Shown here in pieces: positions 22,614 through 34,300 of a DNA stretch of 64,000 nt. This DNA is from Sciurus carolinensis (taxonomy: Eukaryota > Chordata > Mammalia > Rodentia > Sciuridae): positions 169,537,098-169,601,097 of the forward strand of contig NC_062217.1 in assembly GCF_902686445.1 (NCBI RefSeq). Reading direction: 5' to 3'. How positions within the stretch are numbered: position 1 is the stretch's first letter; every line of letters begins with the position of its first letter. A model generated the notes under the pieces. It was not told the DNA's origin. It searched no databases and saw nothing but the letters and a program-made list of their open reading frames with translations. Both the position numbers and the translations under genes were made by a program.

Positions 22614-24985
22614 TCATGGCCCAAGATGCCTGTGCCCAGGGTGCTCTGAACAGCAGACCACAGTGGCCAAGTCTCCTGTGCCCCTGCCCAGGGATGGTTG
22701 GGATCCTCCACTCTGGTTGTCCCATAAGGAGATGAGAAGGTGCACTCTTAGGTGCCGCGTCCTGGTGAGGAAACTGAACAATGCCCAAGGGTCTGCTGAG
22801 CGCTGCCTGCTGTTGAGCACCGGCCCCTGCGCTGATCTCCCCAGCCCTGGGCAGTGGTGCTATCGCCCTCCATGGGGGAGCAGGGGCCAGACAGGAGCCC
22901 TAACTGCTGGGGGTGGGTGGGTGTCCTTGCTCAGCTAGGGGGCAGCTGGGTGGGCTCACAGGTCCCTGCTCCTGACTGCCACAGCCAGGGCAGCTAGCTG
23001 CGCTCCAGCCGGCCCAAGACCACTTCCTCTGAAGCCGGGCCAGCCTCGGGTGTGGACTGCACCCCGCCACCCCCACCTGTCCCCCAGCTAACCTTTTCCT
23101 TGCAGCAGGGCAGGCCCTGGAATGAGCCCACCCTGAGATTTTATTGATCTGGAGAAAAACTTAATTAGTCTCATAAGCTGTCACTTGACACTCTCCAGAA
23201 CACCCACCTCTGGCTTGCATGTCCCCTGAGGCCTCAGAGGCCCCAAGTCAGGTGGGCAGACCAGGTGGGGCCTCTTTTCAGAGCAGCCAGGTGGCCCGGG
23301 GGCCGGGGCCTGCTGCGCTCACCCGAGGTGTGTCTGTGTGGCTGCTTCTCTGACGGGAGGGTGCCAGCTCTGTCCCACACCCGTGTGCGCGTGCGCACGT
23401 GCCCGCTGCCGGGGACACGCCCTCCTTAGTGGACAGTGCCTGTTCGGGGGCTTCCCCGACTCCCTCTCCCGGCACTGGAGCTTGGCTGCTTGGCCTTGGT
23501 CATGACGGTGCTTGGCCACCCTAAGTCCAGGCGTGGCGTCTGTCCCACGCTCTGAGCTTCCCAAGGCGGGACGAGGCCACCTGTCACACGGACAGAGACA
23601 GCCCGTGTGCGCTGGTGGGGTGCAGCGGTGCCGCCGGGGCTCCAGGGCTGGGCCACTTGGCTCTGCTCTGCTCTCTGTTCAGGAGCCAACAGAGCCATCC
23701 CCAGGGTCAGGGCGTGGTGTCCAGCAGAGGTTGCAGCCCAGAGCCTGGCCTGCAGGCCTGGACAGGAAGCCTGCCCACGCCTGGACTGCCCTTCTTCCCA
23801 CAGCCGCGAATCCAGGTCCCCGTGTCCCTCCAGGCCTGCCCGGGTGCCCTCACCTCTGGGGTGCCCTCCAGACCCTCCCCGCCACCCCCCAGTTCCGTGG
23901 GCATTTGCAGAGGGAACAGAACAGCCACAACCACACAGGGGACACCGACTGAGCTGCATGTGTGCCGTGAGCCCCACGGGGCAGGGCACGGGGCAGGGTG
24001 CGGCTCTGCTGGCTCGCTCAGCACAGGTTCTCCAGGGCCTTGGGTGGCGAGCGCTCTGCCGGTGGGAAGGTCGCCTGCCTGGAGGACTTGCGGGACAGGC
24101 TGGGGAGCCGTGGGACAGCAGGGTGGGGAGGGAGGGCCATCAGGAAGGTCACGCGTGGGTCCCCCTACACTGGTGTGTCTGGTGCATGGTGGCAGACCTG
24201 GAGGGACCCAGGCAGTCACCATCCCAGAGAAGCCTGTGCTGGCAGGGTCTGAGCGGCGCCCCCAGAGCCTCTGCCCACTGCCCTGGAGCCCCACCACTGT
24301 GCCGCCGGCGTCGGGGTGCTCACAGTGGCTCCCCACTATGTTCTGGGTTTGGAGACGCTCCTGGCACCTCGGGGTGCTGCTTTTGCTTCAGCATTACACA
24401 CATTCAATCTTCTCAAAGGCCCTGGCTGAGGGCAGAGGGGCCTCCTGGTAGGGGGTCACTTGGACAAGGGCCTCTGCAGGTAATTAAGTCTGGTGCTGTT
24501 GGGCTGCTTCAGGATGCTGCCCTGGAGGGACCTTCCCCTCCGCCTCCCGTCCCCCAGGCTATTCCAGGCACTGTCCCTGGGGCCCACCCCAGAGTCTCTC
24601 TAAGCAAGTCTTCACAGCAGTGCACTGTAATGGTGTGTGGCATCCTGCATTCCGACCCGGAGCCTGCCCACCACCCTTCTCTTGGGCCGTGTCACAGGGC
24701 CAGCATTTGGGGTGTCCGGAGCCAGCAGCTCCTGTCACCGTGGACACCGGCAGGTCTGAGTCACTTCCACCTTTTGATGCAAACAGCAGCTCCGGGGAAG
24801 GCAGAAGAGTTAGCCCTGAACACCGTCCAGGTTCCCTCAGCCGCGTCTGTGCGGCGTGGCGCCGGCAGGGAGGCCCTACATAGCACCTATTCATCCGGAG
24901 GCCTGGCCGCCTCTGGAAATCAGCATTTCAGCCTGTCCGGAAGGAGGCCAGAGCCTCACTGTAGTCTTTCAATGTGTGACTGTCC
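22614..24985. other. Unique intronic stretch with the window's longest open frame
   Basis: No repeat was recognised. A small AT-rich island at 23138-23200 (ttttattgatctgg, aacttaattagtctcataa) could be a conserved element. The 468-codon frame at 23607-25013 plus overlaps 278- and 209-codon frames on both strands, has no domain I recognise and runs into L1 sequence. I regard it as non-coding. Confidence 0.5.
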
Positions 24986-24989
24986 CACA

Positions 24990-26461
24990 AGTCATATTCC
25001 AGGCTCCTGTTGATGGGCATATGGGTGGTTTCCAATTTTCTTCATGAGTATAAATCAGGAGGCAGTGAACGGAACGCAAACGTGCTAGGTTTTCTTTAGA
25101 GCAATTTCCCAGCCTTGCCAGGGAATAACGCCATCTCGGGGAACCTGCCCAGCGCACAGACCTCCAGGTTGGTCTCACGCTCTTCTTTCTTTCAGTGAGT
25201 CCTGTTTTTACCAGGGGAAGTTAGCAAGCTCTTAGGCAGAATCAGTAGAGCCGGCTAAAGTACAAGAGCTGGCTCCAGCAAACAGACGTCCTCCATTCAC
25301 TGATTAGAAGGTCCCACTGGCCACGCCAAAGCCACATGCCCATTTCTACCCACTCCAGCAGCTGGAAGGAATCCCATTTTCCCACATCCCTGCCAGTTCT
25401 CGGTATTGTGAAATTTTCCTAATCTGAAGGGCGTGTGATGATACCTTGTTTTAGTAGGACGTGTGTTTTCTATATGGTTAGTATCGAGACTTTTTCAGAT
25501 GTTTGAAATGCTTGAGCATCCCTTTAGTGAGTCATCTGTGAATGTCCTGGTACACTTTGCTGCTGATGCGTGTCATTTTTTACTGGCTCGTGACACTCTT
25601 TACGTCCTGTGCCCTCCTGTGCGGTTACAGCTGGCACAGGACCTGCTCCCAGCCTGTGGTTTCCTTTCCACTTTGCTCATGATGCACACTGAACAAAAAA
25701 AGTTCCAAATGGAAATAGATTCACGTTTACTAATCACTTTGTTATGGTTTGCGAGTTTTCCACCTAAGAAACCTCCTGGTTGTAATTAGAAAAATTCTCC
25801 TTCAGAAGTTTCTAAGTTTTGCTTTGTACACTCAGGTTCTGTGTTCTTGGATTTGTGTTTGGTGTGAGGTAGGGATCGGGGTGGATATCCAGCTGTAATA
25901 CCATTTCTAACAGTTCACCCTTCCCCGCTGACTTAGAATGTTGACTCTGTCATGTCAACTTTCCATATTTACTTTCATGAGATCCTGTTAAATGTGTTTT
26001 TAAAAAGCTCTATTGAGATATAATTCACATACCATATAATTTAACCATTTAACTTGTATAGTTCAGTGTTTTAATTATACTCACGCATCATTACATATCA
26101 GTCAATTTTCATCACCTCACAAAGAAACCCTGTATCCTTTAGCTCCCCTCACCCCTTGTCTACCCAACCCTAAGTAACCACTAATCTGCTTTCTGCTTCT
26201 ATGGATTTTTCCATTTGGGGCATTTTGTGTGATTGGAACCATGTAATGTATAGTCTTTGTGTCTGACTTTCTTCATTTGGCATGTTTTCAAGGCCCAATT
26301 ATGTCATACTTCATTCCTTTTTATGGATGAATGATTTTCCACTTAAAAATATATCACACCTCTTTATCCACTTGCTTGTCAACTTTTATGAGAAATGCTA
26401 CTCTGAGCATTCATGAACAGGTTTCTTGTAGACATATGTTTTTATTTCTCTTGAGTACTTA
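24990..26461 (-). mobile_element. L1 fragments (two or more, decayed)
   Basis: Reverse-complement L1 sequence. 24990-25985 carries ORF2/3' segments (gttgatgggcatatgggtggtttcc, cacatccctgccagttctcgg, tttggtgtgaggtaggg, ggatatccagctgtaatacc). 25990-26461 restarts with another copy's 3' segment (attgagatataattcacatacc, ccactaatctgctttctgcttctatgg, ttcattcctttttatggatg). The restart shows two insertions rather than one. Confidence 0.85.
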
Positions 26462-26832
26462 TACCCACTGCTGCTATAACAAAATACCTAAGACTGAAAA
26501 GATAAAGAATAGAAAGGTATTTTCTTACAGTTCTGGAGACTGGAAAGTCCAGTCACAATGCCAGCAGGCCCAGTGTCTGGTGAGGGCTGCTCTACTTTGA
26601 AGATGGCACCTCTTGCTGCATCTTCACGTGCTGGGAAGAGCAGAAGGGAAGAGGAAGGTGAGGAAGAGGAAGGTGAGCACTGTCCCCTCCAGCCCTCTCA
26701 TAAAGCCACTGATCCCATTCACCAGGGCAGAGCCTTCACGACTTAACCACCTCTTAAGGTCCTATCTCTTAATACTATCACAATGGCAATTAGGTTTCAA
26801 CTAGGGAATTTTAGGGGAAATTCAGAGTGTTG
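26462..26832 (-). mobile_element. MaLR-like LTR nested in L1 sequence
   Basis: The plus strand reads ctgctataacaaaatacctaagactg, cttacagttctggagactgg, ggtgagggctgctctac, cactgatcccattcaccagggcagagcc, then actatcacaatggcaattaggtttcaac. That is the reversed layout of a mammalian-wide solo LTR of the ERVL-MaLR type; exact subfamily not certain. Non-coding. L1 sequence lies on both sides. Confidence 0.7.
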
Positions 26833-27005
26833 CCATCTTAATATTATTATGTCTTCTGACCTCTTTTAATTTATTTTGACAATATTATCCATTTTTCAGA
26901 GTATAAACTTTGTACCTCTAGTGATAATTTCATTCTTTTCGATGCTGTTGTAAATAGAATTGGATTCCCGTTCTGTGTGTTTTAAAACACTTCTGAGTAA
27001 ATTTC
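26833..27005 (-). mobile_element. L1 ORF2-region fragment
   Basis: The plus strand shows gccatcttaatattattatgtcttctgac and ttcttttcgatgctgttgtaaatagaattgg, reversed L1 ORF2 text. It is an earlier ORF2 part than the sequence left of the LTR and could be another piece of one of those elements. Confidence 0.7.
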
Positions 27006-27409
27006 TCTTGGATAAGCTCAAGGCTAAAGTGCCGAAGGTCCCGGGCAGTGAAGCAGGTGGGTCCTGAGGGGCCTGCCCCTCCTCTCCTGCCCTCGCAGCG
27101 GTTCTGGTGTTCTGGACATGTCCCCGCTCTGCTTCCCTTCTGTCTAGATGACAGGCAGGGAGGAGGAGGGGGAAGACCAATGAGGTGAGCTTGTCCTCTT
27201 CCAGGGACGGGGCCCGGCCACAGAAAAGCCTAGAATCATCCCCTTGTCCCTCCTTCTCGACAGGAAGCAGAGGTTAGGGGAGAGAGCCCCCAGCCCCAAA
27301 CTTGACCCAGTGTGTCCAGTGGTCAGTTACAAATAGAGGGGAGTTGGGCCACCCTGAAGGATCACCCACGTCTGCTGGCCTAGAGACACAGGGCCATGCC
27401 TAGTGCAGG

Positions 27410-27500
27410 GCAGCCACAGGACCTGTGAGGGCCCAGGAGGCTTCACGGAGGAGGCGGGATTTGAGCCGAGTCTTGCAGAATCTCTGGCAGGCTGGGAGTT
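27410..27500 (-). mobile_element. L2-like fragment
   Basis: The text ggcttcacggaggaggcgggatttgagccgagtcttgcag resembles the reversed L2 3' end (recalled as ggcttcctggaggaggtgacatttgagctg). Short and diverged. Confidence 0.4.
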
Positions 27501-27574
27501 AGCTTTCCTGCAGGGAAATGGCGTGCAGAGGCCCGCAGTCAGGAAGGGGGCCGCCGCTCCTGTGGACCTGCGCC

Positions 27575-27760
27575 TTGCCGTTATTAATTTTAATGACTCA
27601 AAAAATCTTACAAATGAAAGGTCTGCTCATTTAAAGAGACCTTCCCTGGATTAATAGTAATTCATTTTTATTGTCATTACCTTGGAAATTGCCTTGCTGT
27701 GCATCTGTGAGCACTGGCGTATTTTTACGTGAGCATGTAAATCACTGTCACACGGAGTCG
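27575..27760. promoter_or_regulatory. Candidate conserved non-coding element
   Basis: AT-rich unique island with ttattaattttaatgactc, ctcatttaaagagacc, ggattaatagtaattcatttttattgtcattacc and catgtaaatcactgtcac. The density of TAAT cores and the abrupt composition change suggest a conserved enhancer. Inference only. Confidence 0.35.
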
Positions 27761-28049
27761 TTTTCCTGTGAGAAGCATTGGGGCAGTCAGGTGGCAGCCG
27801 TGTGCAGGCCTTGGATGTGACCACCAGCTCTTGGGGCCCTCTGTGGCACTTGCTGCTTCTTGTGGTGTAAACGCCATGGCTGGTGCCCCACTGCAGCGTC
27901 CTGGCTGAAGGTGGAGCTCTGGCCAGCTGGCACAGCAGCTCCGCGTGGACCCCTCGGTTTACGTTTGAGGAGGAAATGCATTCTTGGGACTCTTTCTGGG
28001 GCAAAACCGATTCGACAATGTAGACGTTAGCTGATTTCACCCCCAAGTG

Positions 28050-31000
28050 CTCCTGTAGCCCTGGGACTGGATGGAACAGTGTGACTCAGGGGACTGTGTC
28101 CAGTGGCTGAGGAGCTCATGGTCAGTAGTGAGGAAGGAAGGGATTGCTGGGTGGTTTGCAGAGAAAGGAAGAGGAGGCGGTGGAAAGAGCGAGGGGTCCA
28201 ATCCCCTGAGAAGTGCCACCCACGGAAACCCTGGAAGACGTGGTCCAGGCTCCGCCTCAGTCTGGAACTCCACGTGCCGTGAGGGAGCACCCACCTCCCT
28301 GAACAGGGAGGCCGGGGATTCGCAGGCTGCAGGTCAGGAGGTTTGCGCCCAGCCAGGCATCTTTGCTCCTGGCTTCTGGACCCTGGTCCCAGCCAGCAGT
28401 GTGCCTAAGGGCTGGTGGCACAGCCCTCGGCAGAGCGGGCGTCGGATCTGGCCTCAGAGAGCCCTTCCCAGCCTGGGCGTGGAGGGCCAGGAGCCCAGGG
28501 TTCTCGAAGCCCCAAAGACAGGACTTTAAAAAAGAAGAAAAGACGCATTTCTACCATATCTATCCAAATATATCTGTGCTGGCGGGTTCCGTCTCCTTAG
28601 AACAACAGCTTGTGGTGGTGACAACAGCCAACAGAGGACGCAGCTCCCCCCAGGCACCCGCTACACAATGCCCAGAGACCCCGGGAAGGAAGAGCAAAGG
28701 TTAGGGAAAGCCAGACATCAGCTTCTTGACCAGCTGTGTTGCCAGCCAGCTTGGGTATTTACGCCCGTGGCAGAGTCCATAAATCAAGCTTCTTCCTGGC
28801 GCCGCGGCTGACGAGGACTCTGCGGTGATCTCGTGGTAGACCACGTGAGGAAGCAGGCCTCTTGCCCCCGGGGACCAACGATTCTGCCAGCCTTATCAGA
28901 ACCTTGTTCCTGCCACCTCAAGGTTCACAGAGGACTGTGGGGCAGTCCACCTAGAAGTGGCCCACCTACAGGAACCCACAGTTTAAAGACGGCGCCTGCT
29001 CAATGTAGCCGTGTTCATGGCCGGATAGACAGGCCCTCGATCCACTGAGAGCATGCACCGGGGGTCCTCATTTCGTATCTGCTCCATGCACAGAGCCACC
29101 AACTGCCCTGCCATTCCAGTGTGAGCCACCTTCAAAGGCGGGGTTCAGCCAGCAGAAACGAAAACTGCTTTGAAAGGCGGCCTGGGCCCAGCCACGGAGT
29201 TGCTCAGACAGCTCACGGTCAGAATCCGCAGGGCAGGCCGGGCCCTGGCCTGGTGGAGCAGGCAGGAGCCAGAGCGCTCATTTGTGTGAGCACGGGAGCC
29301 AGGCTGCGTGGGAAGGTCAGGGAGCTGGGGGGCTCCCCGCAACCCCAGGCTTAATTGGTTTCCTGAATTCCAGTTCTCTGGGGCTTCCTTGCTGTGTTAA
29401 CGACCCGGAGCAAGGCCTTTTCCTGCCATCCTGGGACAGGCTCCTTGGCCTGCGTCTGTGGGACACCCAGGGCTGCAGAGCTGGGGCTGGCTCTCGGCTC
29501 AGCCTGTAGCCGCTCTGGCTGGAAGGCCTCCGGCAGCCCGCGGGCTCTGAATGAGCTTGTTCTTCCTCGGCCCTCAGCCCTGCGAGGCCGCGGGTGGGGT
29601 TCGTGAGCTGTCTGCCTGCCAGCTCCAGTTGTTTGACTTCAGGTTTTCAGGCCAAGTTCTTTCAGGAAAGTTCTCTCCACTGCACCTCACCCCCTTAGGA
29701 AAATAGGCGTGCCATCGACTGGCCTTGCGGGTTTTAATCCACCGTTCTAGTGCGCACTCATTCACGCACGCTCTCTGCCCAGCCTTTGCCTCCCCTGCTC
29801 TCTCCTCTCTCCCCTGTCTCTCTTCCTCTCTGTCGCAGTCTGCGTCTGTCTCTGTCCTTCCACAGGCACATGCAACCAAGTGAGGGGACGAGGACTGGGA
29901 GCATTTGGGGTGGGGTGCAGGACAAGCGTTGGCTTTGACTGAGTCCTACGATGGACAGCACCCCTGGCTGCCAGGGTGGCCCACCCTGTCCACAGGGAAG
30001 TGCCAAACCCTCTGCGCAGGCTCTGCTGCATCTCTGTCAACGTAGCTCCTGATGCCTGGGATGTTCTAAAAGCCTGGCTCCATTAATAACCCCTCTGTTT
30101 TCATGCACCCACGTGGTCCCCTGTGAGGGCAGTGCCGTGGCTTCTAGACTTGGCCTTTTCTCCTGGAGGGAGGGCATGAAGGGCCCCTGTGGGGCAGACT
30201 TTCTCCCACCAAAGCCGAGAGCTCTTCCCAACCCGTAATTCTGAACTGAGGTGGGATTCAGGCTTTGGTAATGGATGGTAAGCCTCTCTAGCTGCTCAAG
30301 ATGGCCACTCAGGGACCCCGTTAGGAGACTCGGTTTCCCTGTTGGAGCCTCCCATGACCCCAGACAGCACCTGTGCCCCATGTTGGAGCTGAACTTGTCA
30401 CCCCTAGGCCAAGGGCTCCAGGAGGACAGGATGCTTCTGCCCTTCTGCCAAGGGCTCTCCCAGCCCTGCAGCTGACCCAGAAAGGCCTCTGGGGGACTGC
30501 AGAGCCCCTGGATAAGGACAGGGTATGGCCTAGGCCCAGCACTGCCGCTGGTCTGCTCTGCGACCCAAGGAAGGTTACGGCCCCTTCCTGTCCATGAACA
30601 AAGACCGGATCAAAAAAGTGCATAAATGCACACCGGAATGAGCTCCTGGCTCTGGCTGTGGCTGTGACACAAGAGAGGGTTGTGGTCATAGGTGAGCACG
30701 TCACAGCCTCCTCCATGGGAAGCAGGTTCCCTGTCTCACCTAGAGAAGGTCTCCCCACCTGAGGCCTGAGATCTCCGTTCCTGTGAAGCTTCCACCTGCC
30801 CCAGCCTGAGAACTGCCTGTTGCTTGGGTCTGCATGGGGACACAGCAGTCCTCCTACGTGGGTCAGGAGTTTGTAGAACATAAGCTGCGGGCAGGCATGG
30901 CGGTGGTGTTGGTGCTGTCTGGGGTCCAGGCTTCTTAGTAGAGGGGAGTCGGGGTGAGGGAGATGTTGGCATGTGAGATGTTGGTGGGAGCAGCAGATGC

Positions 31001-31180
31001 CTCCTGGGTGCCTCATGGGGAAGAAGGGGTGCCAGGAGGAAAGACTAGACCCAACCCAAGGATGGGGGAGCCTAGTCCTGCTCCTGACAGGAGCTCCCAG
31101 CTCAGTGCCCCCAGTTCTTTGGGAAGTGGCAGGTGCCAGTCAGCGCTGGGGAGGGCAGGGAGGGCAGGTCCAGGACCAGC
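28050..31180. other. Unique intronic stretch
   Basis: No gene recognised. It includes a pyrimidine-rich run at 29755-29860 and a possible MIR fragment at 30535-30620 (ctgctctgcgacccaaggaagg...ccggatcaaaaaagtgcataaatg). The frame 30321-31016 minus (231 codons) lacks any domain I know and crosses that MIR-like text. Confidence 0.5.
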
Positions 31181-31184
31181 TGGT

Positions 31185-31250
31185 ATGAAGGTCCATGTCC
31201 AGAGGGGGCAGGGGACTTGTCCAAGACCACACAACAATCTGGGGCACCCT
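31185..31250 (-). mobile_element. MIR SINE fragment
   Basis: gggcaggggacttgtccaagaccacacaacaatctgggg corresponds to the reversed MIR core (acttgcccaaggtcacacagc). Confidence 0.5.
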
Positions 31251-31301
31251 GGTACCTCTGTTATTTCCTTCTCCACTTGTTTAGGACCATTTGCTCTCCT
31301 A

Positions 31302-31396
31302 ATTTCTTTTTTCTTTTTATTGGGGTGCTGGGGATGGAACTAGGGGCCTTGCTCAGGCTAGGCAAGTGCTCTACCCTGAGTGACATGCCCAGTCCT
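31302..31396 (-). mobile_element. ID SINE (tRNA-Ala-derived)
   Basis: Reversed ID element. The plus strand reads tttttattggggtgctggggatggaactaggggcc, then aggctaggcaagtgctctaccctgagtgacatgcccag. The minus strand has tRNA-like A- and B-box regions, diverged. The T-rich side is the reversed A-tail. Confidence 0.8.
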
Positions 31397-31399
31397 GCC

Positions 31400-34300
31400 C
31401 TCCTGGTTTTCTAAGCATTCAGTGCTATGAATTTCCCTCTCAGCCCTGCTTTGGCCGCATCCCACGTCTGGACTCTGGCATGAGCCTTGATCTGAGCTCC
31501 CATGTGATTCCAGTGAGCCTCCAAATATGAGAAACAGCCCGTCATCTCACCCCTGATCTTGGACCTCACAACAGGGCACTAACAACACTTCCCCAGGTTC
31601 TGGGGAACTACATTTAGAGACAATTCAAGATGTCAGCTGTTTCATCTGCTCCCCTCCCTCCCTCCCTGTTTCCACTTCATAACACACACTAGACAGGTTA
31701 GTGCTCAGTTTACATGGAAAAATAACCAAGTAACATTAGAGAGGAAACCAATTCTCAGGGCCAGGAGGCACAGTAAGGGGAGATGGGTACCAGCTTCAGT
31801 CGCTAGCACAGTGAGTCCTGGCTGGTGACCAGGCTGAGGGCTGGGCGTGGCCTGACTGCATCTCTCTCCCTATAGCATGGCAGAGGCACCCGTCCCAGGG
31901 ACCTGCATCCTGCTTCCTCTGCCCCCACCCGGGCCCTGGGCGTTCTTGAATCCCAGCATACCTGCCACTTAAGACACTGAGCCGACCACTGGAGTTTGAG
32001 CTCTCCCGAGGAGACTCAAAGGGCGGTGGTGGGGAAGAGCCAGGGGACAGTGTGTAGGTACCTGTGTGGTCTGCACATACCGGGGGGTGTGCCCCAAACT
32101 CAGGGAACGCCTGGGCCTGAGCTACTGCCACCTGCCAGGTTCCCCTCCCCTCCACCCTCCCCAGAGCCACTGAGCCCAACTGCCTGCACCCCGCAGGCAG
32201 GCACTGCGGCTTCCAGCCTCCCTGGCCCCAGGGCAGGGTGTTTGGGCTGGGTTATGGCTTCCCAGTACCAGCCGGCAAGCAGGAGGGTCCAAGCTGGATC
32301 TGAGGAGCAGCCCGGCTTTCTGGCCAGGGAGGAAAACAAGATTCCGTCTAGGAACCGCCCAGGGCGCGGTGGCCTGCCAGGAGCCAGGGCAACTTGGATG
32401 GGGTCCCTGCAGGCACAATCGGCCCAGTGTGGGGCACGCGGCCCGGCAGGCTGGCGTCCCCCAGGGCCGGGATGAATGGCCCCTCAGCAGCTGCTTTGAT
32501 GATTTATGAGGCGACTGGCGGGCCTGTGATTGACGAGGTGGTTGGTCAGCTTCTCGGGGAGCCCGCTGGCCTCCGCCGGTTCCCTCCAGGGCTGCCTCCG
32601 TGTCCCAGCCGTGGAGAGGCACCGAGGAGGCCCACCTCCCTGGCCCTGGCCTTGTCTAGCGCAGCAGGAGCGAGTCCCGGGTCGGGGCCACGGGCCTTTT
32701 CTCTCAGGCTGTGCTGCCCCGTGAGTGGCGGGCTGGCCTGTCCGCAGTGCCAGCCCTCGTCCCTCTCAGGAGCGGCCTCTGCCCTCGCTGGCCGGGGTCT
32801 CCTCCCCGGAGCCCGAGGCGCTGCACCCCAGGCCCTGTCGGGTTGGGGGGCTTGTTCTCCCGTCCCCCTGGAGGCTCCTTCCCACGTTGGGGTCACACCG
32901 GGGCCGTGCCCCCTCGTGTGCACCGTGACCTGAGCGCACGCCTTCACGCTGCCCTCTCCAGGCCGTGGAGGGTGACGTCTCCAGGTGGCCACCGGGAGGT
33001 GCCGCAGTGGGTGCCTTGGGCAGATCAGGAACCCGTCCAAGGGTGGCGGCTGGGGGACCCTTGTGACGCCTTCCAGCAGCCAGTGGCTGAGCCAGTGTCC
33101 AGGTGGCGTGTGACACGGGTGTGTCGTGGGCCCAAGGCTATCTCGACCCACCGGGGCTGGTCCGCCCTCTGCCGGTAACTGATATGGCCTGCAGAGCAGG
33201 TGGCGTTTGCCATGCCCAGTCAGCTCTTTGGTTCCAGGGCCAGGGCTGGCCTGGACGGCCCCTCCCAGGGCTGTTAGGCCTGGACTTTTCAACCTCATTA
33301 AAGGCCTAGGAGCCGTGTCAAGGCAGAACTAGGAACACTGCTGTTACCACTGTGTACCTTCCTAAGACAGCGTTAACCGCCATCCCCAAGGAACTTAAAA
33401 CAGAAAAAGTTCTACTTGTTACCCCACCACGTCTGGACAGTGGTTTGTTTCCTCGAGCTCTGTAGCCAGGGTTACGTGCATATTTAACTCGTTTCCCTCC
33501 GGCGCCCTGACCGTCGTTCACAGCTGCAGTGTTTTATGGAGCAGAGACACCATTTCAGGCTCCCCTCTGTGGTGAGCACCAGACTTGCCCCTCTGACTGA
33601 ATCGCCTAGAAGACCTTTGCCTTCACTTCAGCGGCCTTTCGCCGAGAACCTTCCGCGCGGCCTGCTCTGCACGAGTCTCTTCAGGGTTGGATCTTAGGGA
33701 ACACTTCAGTGCTGGGACTCTGGCGGTCGGCTCGCACCCTGGGGAGAGGAGGGCAGTGCGGCCTTACTCACAGCCCCGCCACATCTCGCCCCAGCTCCGG
33801 GCTGCGCCTGTCCCCTGATGTGCTGTGGAGAGGCTGCCAGGCTGGGTTGGACCCAGGCCACGGGACCAGATCACGTGCAGCGGTGCCACTGCCAAGCTCG
33901 CCGTGCGTGGCCCGGGGGCCTTGGTGAGGACCCTGGAATGGTCGCCGCTCTTTGCATATGATGAGGTGGGTGGGGGCCGGCCCACAGCTCTGGGGGAAGC
34001 CGACATCACACAAGGGCCACGAGTGAGCGCCATGCGGTTTCTTTCCCCCATTAGCTCTGGAGACTCCTGATTACAGCCAGCCAGTGACAGGAGGTTAACT
34101 TGGGACCCTCACAGCAGAGCGCGTCAGCACTCAGAGGTGGCGTTAAAATGTTTCATTTACCGTCGCATTTAATGGGCTGGGCCTGCCTCCCCGGCTGCCA
34201 CGTGAGGGCCTCCTGTCCCCTCTGCCACCAGGGGCCTGGAGTGACTTCTCTGCACGAGGCTGGGTAGGGGTGAGGCCCTGGAGACGATTACCCTCGCCCC

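Noticed and set aside
22232..22788. Repetitive proteins (Pro-Cys-Leu on plus, Gly-Arg-Glu-Ala-Gly on minus)
   Set aside because: Both are translations of the CT-rich minisatellite at 22336-22613.
23607..25013. 468-codon open frame on the plus strand, the longest in the window
   Set aside because: No recognisable domain, overlapping long frames on both strands, GC-rich stop-poor DNA, and its end runs into L1 sequence. It looks like a chance frame.
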